Origin: Gorsachius magnificus
Lineage: Eukaryota > Chordata > Aves > Pelecaniformes > Ardeidae
DNA length: 64,000 nt
NCBI GenBank assembly: GCA_034008185.1
Contig: CM067084.1
Span: 61,890,599-61,954,598 of the forward strand
Direction of reading: 5' to 3'
The notes under the pieces are model-generated. The model did not search any database and was not told the origin of the DNA. It saw only the letters and a list, made by a program, of their open reading frames with translations. The position numbers were made by a program, and so were the translations under genes. Below are positions 12,225 through 24,551 of this stretch, piece after piece (positions within the stretch are counted from its first letter, which is position 1; every line of letters starts with the position of its first letter).

Positions 12225-15200
12225 AAATAATAATTTAAATAAGAAAATTGAAAATGTTTACTTCTGTTTATTCAACATTTTATGTTCTTTATTGGTAAGC
12301 AAATTAAAATGTTCATCTTTCAGATATTCAGATCAGTTAAAGCAGATAATTTTAAAATAGCAGGAAAAAATTAATCATCTGGCATAATTCTTCTGCTTTC
12401 GTCTCTTACAAAGTAAAGCTGAGGTTCTCTTTCTTTGTAACCTATCATCCCATTCATCCTCTTTCTGCTTAGGGTTACTCTGATCATTTGCCTTTTTGTC
12501 AGAACACAGGTTTTCCTTAGGTAATATTTCACATTAGAAGCTCTTTAGCTTTGCTGAGTATTATTTGTCTGGTTTTTGCTCATTCAGAAATGGAATTTAC
12601 TACAGCTGGTTGTTACATGATTCTAGAGAGTGTAGCAGTATCTAGGCTACCTACACATAGATCTAAACATATCTGGTAAGTGGTGACAAAACCAATATGT
12701 TGGTTGATGCCTGTATCTTCATTTTGGCATGTTTTTAACCATGCTTTTAATATGCTTACCTGAGGCAGGCAAGCAAAGAAACGAATTTGAAATATTACTC
12801 ATGGTTATGCTTTAGACAGTGATGCAGTAACTAGAGTATTGGGCAAACAACCAAAGCACTATGTCCGCTTCCCTGATCACTTATTTTATGACCAAAAAAA
12901 GAAATATCTTCCATTTACTTAGATTTTTTTTTTTTATCAGTTTGGAATCTTATGTGTACGCTACCAGTAAGTGTAGCAATGTCAAATATCTCTAAGCTAT
13001 AATTTGATAATTATAGCTAGAGAAGTAAGTGAAGTTGTATAGAGCTAGTTGGAATGATCTCTACATGAAACAAGTTACAGGAATATGAAAAATATAGTTT
13101 ATTCATTCCATTTTCTTTCCTACATGTCTTATGTCGTTCTTTATAATTTTCAATTATAATTTTTTAATTATAAATATTTTAATTATAAAATTATAATTCT
13201 TTAATAATTGGTTATTATATCATCATGCATATGTGATTTTTGGTAGGATTGACATCTTCTGCAGCAGTAGAAATAATACATAATAATAGCACAAGGAAGG
13301 ATCCAAAAATTGGCTGGAGGTTGCACCTTTTTGAAGGCCAGAACATTCGTTGCACTTCATGAGATATAAATTTCCATTTAGCGATTTCTGTGGTAATTCT
13401 GAGTCTTAAGGTTTGACTTCAAACACTTCAAACACTATCTTTTAAAAAAGACATGTACTTTGATTTAAAGATTTTGAGTAAGACCAAACCCATCATACAA
13501 GAGTTGTTCTAACAGCTAATTATGTGTGTTAAAAAGTTGAACTTTATTTGGTAAATCTGTCTAGTTATAGCTCCTAAACAGTGGCATTTTTATCCACTAC
13601 TCTCATGGAGAGTCATAATCTGAATGCGTTTTGATTACATGTGATTAACATCTTTTTAATGAATTAAGTATATCAAATATCTCAAAATATGACAAGCTTC
13701 CAGAATTCTTGTGTTTGGCTAGTTCCTTTTTTCTACTTCCCCCAGTGTTCCACATTCTTTATGAATTCTAGGACACAATGCACTATTCCATTAATGGCTT
13801 CCCTAGTGTTAACAAAACAGTGTTACTAGTTCCCTGCTTTTATTTACTATTTTCCTGTTCAGATTTTAAAGTATCTCACAAACCCTTTTCATCATGCTAT
13901 TGCAGTGGGAATTCATGTCCATGATCCAGTTATTGTTCTCCTTGATACAATTTGCCATTCCATGTTGTTATTCATTATTCTGTTTTTATTCTTTAATCTT
14001 AACAGCATTTTGTCTTGTTTTCAATTATATCAGTTTATTGAATGGTGCTGATTGTTCCATTAGCCTTTAATGATTGACCTGTTCGCATTTTGTATGCCTC
14101 ATTGTGCTATTAACCAAATAACAATGAGATAAACAATTCCTTAATCCATAGGTAGGTTTCATTACTCCTTAAGATAAAGGAACAGTATGCTTTCTCAGTT
14201 CCGAAGACTTCGGTTTTGAAATATGCTGACAGCTGATGCAGACATTTACCCTAGAATTGAAGAATATTAGCCCACTGATATTCTCCATATAATATATGCA
14301 GGCATAAATGACTGTAAAAGTGGAAGGGAAGCATGGAATTAGACATTTTCAACATTATGTCATCTCTTCTACAGCTAAGTTTTTTAAATCTTTTGTTTTC
14401 ATTTTTTAAAAGAAACTAAATAGCCAAGCAGAGTCTTATGTAAAGCCAAAAAAAAGTAATTGTAATGAAATAAAATAAAATGACAAAGATTTTTTTTAAT
14501 AAGAAAACTCTTACTGTATTCGCAAGCTTATGCAGAGGTATCTCCCTTATGAAGTATTTATAGACATGTTTTATTTATAGAATGCTGTGGCAGTTATATC
14601 ATGCAGAGGACTGAAAAAATGGCAAGGAATTTTGTATTTTATAAAAATGTAGCCCTTAAGACAAACTCATTATGCCTTTCTAAAATTGATAAAGAACATA
14701 ATGAACTCCAGCACCTGCTCATTTTCATAAAGAAACATCAATTTATCTCAATATTCTTCAGTTCTACAAGAGAGAAATATGCATGTGGAGGACATGAGAC
14801 AATCCTAACTGCATTGAACAGATGCTTCATGCTTTAGTGTTTTAAATTATGTATGATACATGAATGTTTCTTTTCATTAATGTGCAAATTGCAACTGAAA
14901 TTTTGCACAAGTTTTGTGTGTCCTGTATCCCAAGGAAAATTACCAATTAAAAAGTGATTGTTTTATCCATATAAACACAAACATACACACACAAACATGC
15001 ATTGATGCTGTTCATTAGAATGTCAATGCTTTCAGTAGATTGAACTTTCTCATACAGCGGATACTTTTAATGTGGCCATTCCTAATTTCTGTCTGAAAGG
15101 TTGTTGCCTATTCATTTGTAACCTAGGGCAGTATTTGGTTTTGTAGAGCATCAACATAGAGTTTTCCTCCTTTCCCCCAGTTTAAAAACGAGAACCTATT

Positions 15201-17361
15201 ATGTTCTATTCTCTTCAGAGAACAAAAAAAACCCAAACAAAAACAACAAAAACCCCCACAGTACTTTCCTTAAAAGCAATTCTTTTCTTGTGAACAACAG
15301 TGGACTTGAACCCATTTAGAGCAGTGGTAACAGTATCTGTCAGTAACAGATCAGTCACACCTGCAGTTGCCATCATGTAAGTAATTAAAAATGACAAGAT
15401 ATCCAATTATTATGAAGTTATTATGCATATTTTCAACTAATAGAACATTTTAACATCTAGGTAGGTATTTTTTAAAAAGAATTAAATAATTAGATTGTGA
15501 AAGGGAAGACAGTTACCAAAATCCAGTTCTTACCAATAAGCTAAGTTTTTTTACCTTTAACCCTAGTTTTACATTATTTCACAAATATTTATTCTTGCAA
15601 TTTTTTGTAAACTTTAGTAGCAGCTCCATAACTTCCTGAAACATTTTGAAGTCAAGTTTCATGGTGACAGTTCTATTTTCACTGAAACTGTAGGTGTGAT
15701 ATGAGAACTACTAAAGAGGTGCTATTTTGTTCAGCAGTTTTTTCTCTCTTTTGTGGTGAAGTTAAGTGCATGCCTACATCCAGGCATGTAGTTATTTCTA
15801 TGAATGTAATGGCCATTCTCTGATATATAACATGGTATTTGTTCTTAAGTAGATAACATTTCCATAGGTATTTATTGTAAGTTGACAATAGTTGTTGACA
15901 TTTAATTCAATTAATCATAAAGTTAAAGCTCTTGCAGCACAATAATCATTAAAAGCCTTTCTTCTTAGCATCAATATTTCCCATAACAAAATATATTTCA
16001 CCAATATGTTTCAGGAACAAAATTCTAATTTGATTATTCCTATACAAGATTCATAGTCAATATACATTATTTGGCTTTGAGATCTCAAACGGCTTGGTGT
16101 GTTAAAAACCAGATTATTTTTCCAATAATTAAGGGATACTTTGTATTTGCTGAAATTAGAAATGAAGAATTTGTTAAACAAAGCTTAATATAAACCCTAT
16201 TCAAATCAACAAAAGGATGTCCCATAATTCAATGTGCAGTTGATCATGCCTCCATTCATTTTAAATCTAGGGCTTTTACTAACCCTGCCATCTAGCACAA
16301 CTCACAACCCAGAATTAAACATCTAGAAACACTTATGCAATACATAGAAATACTAGATGTCCAAAACAGAGGTTCCCAAAATGCAATATGAACATTATTT
16401 AAATTAAAAGCCAATCTGTGAATTGGGGATTGAAGGGGAGGGAAGACAAAAAAAGCCTGGTGAATGGCTGAGATGTGCTGAATGTTGCTGACTAAGCTGA
16501 CGAGTAGGAAAGGGAGACTAGGAACAGAAGAAACAGATTTATATGTCCTTGTTTAGTAAGAGACATGTACTTCCATGACACCCTTTATTCAGCATTTACA
16601 GCTGTGAATGTCTGCTTGCACACACTGGATTAGTATTTTCTTTTCATACATTGTATGCACTCTATTTTGAAGTTGTTAGGAATTACTTACTTAAGCTACT
16701 CAGTATAAATCTATCACTATGTCCAATGGTCAAAGGCAAAATGTTAAAATAACTCTGCAGCTTGTCAGTTCTCAGTTTACCTGAAAGTTATGTGTTCAGA
16801 TTTCATAGTAATTACTATTTCAGGGTGTATTCAAAACAGAGATTATACCTCTGAATAAACAATAAACCAAGGCTTAGGTAAGTGAAGAAAAGGAGCAAAA
16901 GAGGCATTTGTATTTAAAGCCTGAAAATCTGGGGTTTGTAGTGAGGATAACATTTTAAACTGTCTCCTACATGGTTGGTTGATGTAGAAGTCACAGACAC
17001 TGATCTCAATATTGAGGTGACACAGTATGCCATAAGGATGTTCCTTGGTCCCATTTAAGAAAGTTAGGACAACTCCTACATTATGAATCCTTCTCATATG
17101 TTGAATGTTGGACACTGAAATACCAGGCACAGTCAATTCCTAGACTATTTTGTGTGTACAACCCAGTACAGTCATAAGCATTGAAAGAGTTTGGTAGCAA
17201 CCAGGAAGATTTTTGTTTGTTTGTTTTCTAGCAGTGGTGTTTAAATATTTACTTAAACATAATATACACAGAAATGTTTAAATGCAGAAGGGCATTTAGA
17301 AATCCATCTCACCCAAGAATCTAGTCTTTCTTTCTATGATTTTGCTTGACTTGTATATGAA
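12225..17361. other. Non-coding stretch, nothing recognised
   Basis: AT-rich DNA with a poly(T) run at 12924-12935 and an A/T-only block at 13152-13198 (listed separately). Open frames of up to 97 codons (16843-17136 -) show no family resemblance. No RNA gene is visible. Confidence 0.5.
13152..13198. repeat. 47-bp pure A/T imperfect palindrome
   Basis: Forty-seven consecutive A/T bases are built from alternating AATTATAA and TTATAATT words. The block is close to its own reverse complement, with only small shifts in the middle, so it could extrude as a hairpin or act as a DNA-unwinding stretch. No transposon termini flank it. Confidence 0.7.
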
Positions 17362-17455
17362 TATGGGAGACAATAAAGAGAAGTAACTGTGTTATCTGTG
17401 AACTCGTAAGATCACATAGCTGTTAATTTCTTACTGGATTCAAGATGCCTGTACA
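17362..17455 (+). repeat. Degenerate MIR/CORE-SINE-like relic
   Basis: GGGAGACAATAAAGAGAAGT then GTAAGATCACATAGCTGTTA follow the order of the amniote SINE pattern 'gggaaactgaggc..agaggttaagt ... aagatcacatagctagtaa'. The second block is the strongest, matching nearly all of about 18 positions. Ends are undefined. Confidence 0.45.
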
Positions 17456-19984
17456 TGGAGCAGCTAAGAGGAACGAGATGGTTCCACTCAAACTATGTTA
17501 TGGATCTCAGCATTTTGACACAGGGAAGAAGCTGATAAACAGGATTTGCAGGCAAAATTCTCCTGCGACTTCTAGAGTAGTACAGTAGAGTAGCACAGTT
17601 TCATACAAACTATTTTTATGAACTGTATCTACCAGGAAAAATTCTGGCCTAGAAAAGTGTTTCTAAAGGACAATAATTTTGTATAGGAAAACAATTTTCT
17701 AGACTAAAATTCAGCAGATCATTTCAGTTTTCAACACAACGTACTTCATTTTTGAAAACACACTCAACCAAGCATTCATGCATGCTAAAAGTGAAGATGG
17801 CAGACAGGACAACAGTCTGTTGTATTGCACAGTATGCATTTTAAGAGAGTATACAGAACTCACACTTGTTTCATGTAATCTGTGGTCCAGTATGTCCTGA
17901 AAAGCTCATGTAAATGTCTGTGGAGGAAAGCAGTATTTAAAAAATACAGTTCTGAAAATCTGAAATTAGAAATAAGACAGCAGACCAATGAGCTGTAATT
18001 TGTCATATACAATGGCTGCAACCAGCTAACTAAGATTAAACTGTACCATTCTGGAACCTCCTGTGAAAACAGCACCTACATTTACTGCATTTTTTTTCAG
18101 TTAATTGATAGAAATTCCATAGGTAAAAAGGTATAAGTTTATCCAATAATAACAACATGAATTTTGGATGCAGGACTATACCATTAACAAGTTTGATAAG
18201 ATGACATAAAATATATGTATTTTATGTTCTATCCTCATTTTATTATTGTCCTAAATTATTATATATTATCTTTTACCCTCATTCCCTGAATTGCCTATTA
18301 ATTTAAACAACTGGTGTAGTGCACTTTAGGAGAGAGGGATGAGGAAGAGAGTGAGGAAAGAACTGTAGAGTTCCATGAAAAAGTAATTGAAAGTAAAAAA
18401 TGAAGTAACAGAGAAGTCAGAAAGTAACTTTGGTGCACATTTTTATTACTCACCATTTAAAAGACACAAAATCATAATGATTATTTTGACTACAAAAACA
18501 ACTCATTGATTTGCCTTATAGGATAGTCAAGATTGAAAATAAGTTTATTTAAAAAGCTTGAATTCATGTAATTTCATTTCAGTCATCCTACAGTTTGGCA
18601 TTTCAACTGTTCTCTTACGTGGTTAGGTGTCTAGTAGAATGCTACCAAATTAACAAATATTCCAGAAGCTTATAAGGTTAGTCTTTCTTTCATGAAACTT
18701 TGGCAAGCAGGCTAGTGAGACAAACTATTTTATCTTGTTCTGTCTACTTTAAATATATAATATTCTAACCTATATTGAAAAGCTTCCTAAAATACAAAGC
18801 CACTATCAAGGTGTTCATTCTTGATCAAGCCAAAGGAAAGCCATGAGTGAGCTACAAGTTGGTTTAAAGCTGACATTTTATAACAGGCACACTAGATCAG
18901 AGCTAAGAAAACTGTCTTCGTAGACCTCAGAACTGTTGACTATCTTGCCTGTTAACAGCTCAGTCCTGGAAGTGACCTGTGACTTACACATTCAACTCAA
19001 ATACAGAAGAGCAGAGTTTGAAGCATAGTCATTCACACCCCAGAAAAGTACTGACATTGTGGGAACATACATACGTTTCCAGTTCTTTACAAAAATGGTG
19101 GTCTTCTGTCAAGCTTCAGAAAGAGGACATAGAAAACATGAAGATAGTGCCTTGAATTTTGCCTTAAAGTACTTTGTTAGCATGGTGTGCTATCAGAACT
19201 ATTTTACATATCTCCAGGAGTATTAGTATTTTTTGCAAAACCTTGTTTTTATTCATAGTTCTTCAGAAGCAATTATGCACTTACGTATCTTGTATACTCA
19301 ACCGATTCCCATTAGGGGTTAATATAATAGAAAGACTTTGTTAGGAAGACGTCAAAAAGAATAAACTAAAGGAGCCTTTCCTCAAAAATACTAAAAAAAA
19401 ATTGAGGTTGGAACATTGAATTGGAGTTGAATCTGTACCTCCTATATCCGATGTGAACATCTTAAACACTGAGAAGCTGGAAAGTTGGGAAGATTGGAGT
19501 CAGGACAATCTTTTAATTTGTTTTCAATGTAGTCTGGTCCTGTAATGCTTTCCAAGAAAGCTGACCAGAACTGTCCGGGCGGGTAAAAAGTCTATGCTCA
19601 ATCTGCAACTCCCAATGAAACTAGTACTGCACTGGGTACCTCACTTCTCATCACTGTTGATGGGCTATTTAGGTGTTTAGTGAGCATGTTGGAGAACACT
19701 GAGAGTCTCCAGTTCCAGACATTTTATACATCTCAAATTGAGAGCAGCATCTGAATAGGAGTTTTTAGGATCTCAATTTGGAAATCCATCATTAAAATGG
19801 AAATTAAAACATGTATTCACAAAGTAATTCAGGACCTCATGTCCCACGTATTTCAACAGGACACAGTCACTAAATATTTCAGGCACAATCTTCTGATTTT
19901 TTTGCCTTATGCTAGCAAAATGGTTAGGGAAAGAAACACCTACTGTTTAATCTGTTTTTGTCCTCTTTTCTGAGCTTTAATTTC

Positions 19985-19999
19985 TGGTCCCTGGGACCA
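19985..19999. repeat. Perfect 7-bp inverted repeat (TGGTCCC T GGGACCA)
   Basis: Seven-base arms flank a single T. The motif is GC-rich in an AT-rich context. It resembles palindromic factor sites of the TCCC/GGGA type, but its spacing is one base shorter than the EBF consensus. Function unknown. Confidence 0.6.
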
Positions 20000-20570
20000 A
20001 ATGGTCCTTTGAGCTAAGCTGCAATGCTTTTTCTGCTGGGATTTTTATTACTTCTGTTAAACACTAGTATCTAGGTACTTTTCTGTTCTGTAGTTATTTA
20101 CTAGTACATCCCATTTTAACTAATAGATTTTAACAGATTTATATATATCTAAACTCCAAAATTTGAGCATATTTATGAGAAATTACTGTGGTCCATTTAT
20201 AAAAATTATTAGAAAAATATGCAAGGCATAATTGTGCAAGGCACTCAACTATTGTTTTTCAGCACAGTTCCTCAGAAAGCATGTTTATGATAACAATAAC
20301 TCCTTTAACAATTTCATATATTTACATTGGTATCAGGAGATTGTAGAAGTTGCAAATGTACAAAGAGTTTAAAAAATGTTTGGGGAGGAGTTTCTAACAC
20401 ACAGATTCTCCAAATACTGTAACAAGCTGCTGTAGAAAGATGAAGTAGGAAAACCATGCAGTGAAAACATCTGGCCTAGCTGTAAGGAAAAACTCTGAAA
20501 AATTCTCCAAAGGACTTCTGCGCTGGATTACAGACTTCCAGTGAAAGCATGGACTGTGATGAAATACAAA

Positions 20571-20584
20571 CACACACACACACA
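20571..20584. repeat. (CA)7 microsatellite
   Basis: Seven uninterrupted CA dinucleotides followed by GAGA. Short and probably not highly polymorphic. Confidence 0.9.
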
Positions 20585-22520
20585 GAGAAAGAATTTTACT
20601 CAAATCCATCTGCAGATAATATAGAACTTTAAATAAAATAGGTAAATTATTAATCTTCTATTTGTTTCAGTGAATATCTCTTCAAAGAGAAGAAGTATGT
20701 CTCTGGTCCAGTGCATCCATTCTATATCTCTCAAGACCATAACCAAATGTATACATTCAGCAAAAAAGTTAAATTCAAGTATATCACGAATATGCAACCT
20801 ATTCTTTGCAAGGGAATTTTCTCATAAATATGTGCTAAGGTGGCCTCCAAAGATGACTAGGAATTTAATTTAAATTTGAGTTCATTTTATTTCAAGGTGA
20901 TAAATTTGAGGTAATTTGCTTTGTCTCCTTGTAACATGCACTTTTTCTCCAGAACATGCTAATGGTGCTATAATTTTAATTCTGCAAATGTTCAAATTTA
21001 CCTCTATGTAAAGGGCTCGACAAAAGAATAATTCATTTTAATTTTTATGTGTAATTTAAAAGATTTTCATGTTATTTCTCTGCACAGTTAAAATATTCAA
21101 TTCTTTTTCTATATGTTCCAGTTAGTGTGTATATTCATAATTGCTATTGGCATTAGCAGTGATTATAATACTCATTAAATGAAAGGCTACTTTACATTTA
21201 ACATAAAATAATGGTTTGAGGTATTTGTTTCTTAGGAGTCCTATACCCTTGAATTGACGTTCTCACTTTTTATCTTGTTTGCAATAGAACTATGTTCTTG
21301 ACAATGTTGTTCTTCCCTCTTTTTCTGTTGTTTCAATTTCTTCAACTTCTAAATTCTTGACATGAGCCTCCTTGCAGAATATCACATAGTGGAAGAGTGG
21401 GATCTGACAAATGGCATCACATGATAAGAACATTCATGAGCGTCAAGCACCTGAAAGCTGCATCCTCCTAGAAATGTTGGGTTATATCAGAAGAATATTT
21501 AGTCTGTAACATGGCAACTTTGAGGTGGTTACATGGCCTGAAGCATTCTCTTAAAGATTACTTTGTACAAGGTTTCATCAAACCTGAGATTTACAAAAAA
21601 GTAATCAGTAGACACAAAAGTCAAAATGCACAAGTCTAAAAATTATGCATGTGAAGAAAAGGAAAAAGAGTATTTCAGCTACAGCTGTGCTTAGACACAT
21701 GAGTGAAGTGAACTGAAAACTGTAAAGATCAAAAAGCCATTTCTGAATTGCATTTAGGAAGCCAGAAGATAAAGATTTAATAAAAATAAAATCTGCTTCT
21801 GCTTTGGTTTCATATTTTACTGTGTGAAGGTCTTTAACCTAATACCATTTAATCTTTTTTTGACTCAAACTTTTACTGAGTTTTCATGTCGCATCTTTGA
21901 TCAGCACAGATTCCAGCCTATCTGCGAGGTAAGTAGAGGTACAGTGTGATATACAGTAAAACATACAGTATCAGAAAAACAAAGCTTTATTACTATGATC
22001 CATAAGACAGTGTAATTTACATATGAAAGGAAAAATAAGGCAAGTTTTATGTTACTTACTGTTTGTTTTCTTTTTGAATGCCCAGGGAGAGTCGATTTTC
22101 AGATGATCTTCACCATTTATGTTGGTTGTCATCTGACTATGTAAATCGTAAGGTAGCTCAGACAAAGACATAAAACAGCTGTGTTACTGAGAGTGGAGAA
22201 TAGAAATTTTTTAAGTACAACATCAGTCTTCAAGGAAATCATTGCTTAATTGAAAGACATAGGTCTACACAGTGTGTGTAACAATATAGTTTTAACACAG
22301 AAGTGGGAGACGTCCTTGAAGGCCACAGGAAAAAACATCATAAAGAAAATATTGAGCAGGAAGTGTAACAGATATGGCCATTTAAATCCAAGAGAACAGA
22401 AAGCGAAAGCATAATTCTCTCATAACAATGTGGAGTCTTCTATTCATTCCATCTGCTGAGAGTAAAAGTCAAGATATAGTCAAGAAATTGGCACCCAGCT
22501 ACACAAATCAAGATATTTTT

Positions 22521-22553
22521 GGTTTAACTCAAGACCTTGGTTTAACTCAAGAA
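22521..22553. repeat. Tandem duplication of an 18-bp unit
   Basis: GGTTTAACTCAAGA occurs at 22521 and again at 22539, giving two head-to-tail copies of an 18-bp unit. This is a simple local duplication with no sign of an element. Confidence 0.85.
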
Positions 22554-23269
22554 CTATTTGGCCCATCAGGGAATTATGGTGACAGCTGCAATGGCAGTCT
22601 GTGAATAGCAACCTTCTACCTCTCAACAAGATCTCCAATTTTACTGTGAAAATCTTTTCATAGTTGAACAATAAAAGAAAATTCCTCCTCTGTTTCAAAC
22701 ACTGAATCACTATGGCCACTCACCTTGAAACTTGGCACTTAAGAAAAAGTTGTGGAATCCCAGCAAGGAAGGTATGAAGGAGCATCTGAGGTGATTATGT
22801 AGCATGAACTGGCACTGTATTTGCCCTCTGCAGTACAAAGAAATACTCCTGAACATTTCAGTATGACTTTGCTCGTATAGCACAACTAGATGGATAGAGG
22901 ACCAGACTTTTTACCCATGAATATTGCTTCTGTACATTAGAGAATTTTGCTCTCAGTATAATGATCTGTAAATCTCAAGTCACCTCCTCATGTGTTTACG
23001 TACAGGAGGAAGCAAAGTGCATTTAGTTTTACTAGACAAAGTTTAACTGAGGAGCTGGTCAGGCATGTACGTTACTCTGATGGTGTCTGTGCCAGTTCTC
23101 AAAGGCTGTTTGTTCAAACACATGTTATTCCATATCCATTTATAAACCACTGTAAAATAAAATCTCCAGAGTTTACCCCAAACCTGGAATTATTACTTAC
23201 AGTACTACACTAAAGTAAAGGAAAATGTCATACCTATCAAAATAAAATCAAATCATTAACTTGAATAGG

Positions 23270-24551
23270 TTAATCAGGGGATCAGGCCTAGCCAACATGG
23301 GTTCATGAAAGGCAGGTCTTGCCTAACCAACCTGATTTCCTTCTACAACAAGGTGACCCGCCTGGTAGATGAGGGAAAGGCTGTGGATGTTGTCTACCTG
23401 GACTTCAGCAAAACCTTTGACACAGTCTCCCACAGCATTCTCCTGGAGAAGCTGGCGGTTCATGGCCTAGATGGGTGTACTCTTTGCTGGGTTAAAAACC
23501 GGCTGGATGGCGGAGCCCAGAGAGTCATGGTGAATGGAGCTAAATGCAGTTGGTGGCCGGTCACAAGCGGTGTCCCTCAGGGCTCAGTTCTAGGGCTGGT
23601 TTTGTTTAATATCTTTATCAATGACCTGGATGAGGGGATTGAGTGTGCCCTCAGTACATTTGTAGATGACACCAAATTGGGTGGTAGTGTTGATCTGCTG
23701 GAGGGGACGAGGGCTCTGCAGAGGGACCTGGTCAGGCTGGATCGATGGGCTGAGGTCAACTGTATGAGGTTCAACAAGGCCAAGTGCCGGGTCCTGCACT
23801 TTGGGCACAACAACCCCATGCAACGCTACAGGCTTGGGGAAGAGTGGCTGGAAAGCTGCCTGGTGGAAAAAGACCTGGGAGTACTGGTTGGCAGCCGGCT
23901 GAACATGAGCCAGCAGTGTGCCCAGGTGGCCAAGAAGGTCAATGGCATCCTGGCCTGTATCAGGAATAGTGTGGCCAGCAGGAGTAGGGAAGTGATCGTG
24001 CCCCTGTACTCAGTGCTGGTGAGGCCACACCTTGAATACTGTGTTCAGTTTTGGGCCCCTCACTACAAGAAAGATGTTGCCTTGCTGGAACAGGTCCAGA
24101 CGAGAGCAACCAAGCTGGTGAGGGGTCTGGAGCACAAGTCATACGAGGAGGGGCTGAGGGAACTGGGGTTGTTTAGTCTGGAGAAGAGGAGGCTGAGGGG
24201 AGACCTTATCACCCTCTACAACTGCCTGAAAGGAGGCTGTAGCGAGGTGGGGATCGGCCTCTTCTCCCTGGTGATGGGCAATAGGATGAGGGGGAATGGT
24301 TTGAAGTTGCGCCAGGGCAGGTTTAGGCTAGACATTAGGAAAAACTTCTTCACCGAGAGGGTTGTCAGGCTCTGGAATGGGCTGCCCAGGGAGGTGGTGG
24401 AGTCCTCATCCCTGGAGGTATTTGAAAGATGGGTAGATGAGGTGCTTAGGGACATGGTTTAGTGGTGGGATGGCAGGGTTAGGTTAAAGGTTGGACTCGA
24501 TGATCTTAAAGGTCTTCTCCGACCAAAGTGATTCTATGATACCCTGTGATA
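23270..24551 (+). mobile_element. Young 5'-truncated CR1 LINE
   Basis: About 1.28 kb of a CR1 (chicken repeat 1 type) non-LTR retrotransposon. It begins inside the reverse-transcriptase region: the coding frame can be read back to [11 protein letters not shown]. It runs through the ORF2 stop at 24460-24462 into a short 3' UTR with GGTTGGACTCGATGATCTTA and ends in ATTCTATGAT plus a degenerate partial repeat. The open frame over its whole length, and about 95% identity to the copy at 57.0 kb, indicate a relatively recent insertion. CR1 usually leaves no clear target-site duplication, and none is evident. It is the most GC-rich block of the window. Confidence 0.97.
23272..24462 (+). pseudogene. 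CR1 ORF2 remnant: reverse transcriptase, C-terminal part
   Basis: This is the C-terminal part of CR1 ORF2, the protein that reverse-transcribes the element's RNA at a nicked chromosomal target. Counting from the internal Met at 23305 (385 residues), the following can be seen. RT motif A is [11 protein letters not shown], with the catalytic Asp at about residue 33. The [10 protein letters not shown] motif lies at 88-97. The FVDD catalytic box lies at 119-122; FADD is usual, and both Asp are kept. The CR1-typical tail follows, including [15 protein letters not shown] and [20 protein letters not shown]. There is no internal stop. The N-terminal endonuclease and the first RT motifs are missing because of 5' truncation, so it is a non-autonomous relic. 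Host expression is not indicated. Confidence 0.95.

Larger units (their letters stand above)
17456..23269. other. Non-coding stretch with minor simple repeats
   Basis: No gene recognised. It holds a (CA)7 run at 20571-20584, a perfect short palindrome at 19985-19999, a tandem duplication at 22521-22553, and a region around 19600-19790 that vaguely resembles very old sauropsid repeats. Open frames stay below 80 codons. Confidence 0.5.

Noticed and set aside
23577..24455. Minus-strand and shifted-frame open readings of 60-80 codons over the 23.3-kb CR1
   Set aside because: They are shadows of the GC-rich CR1 RT frame; their translations have no features of their own.
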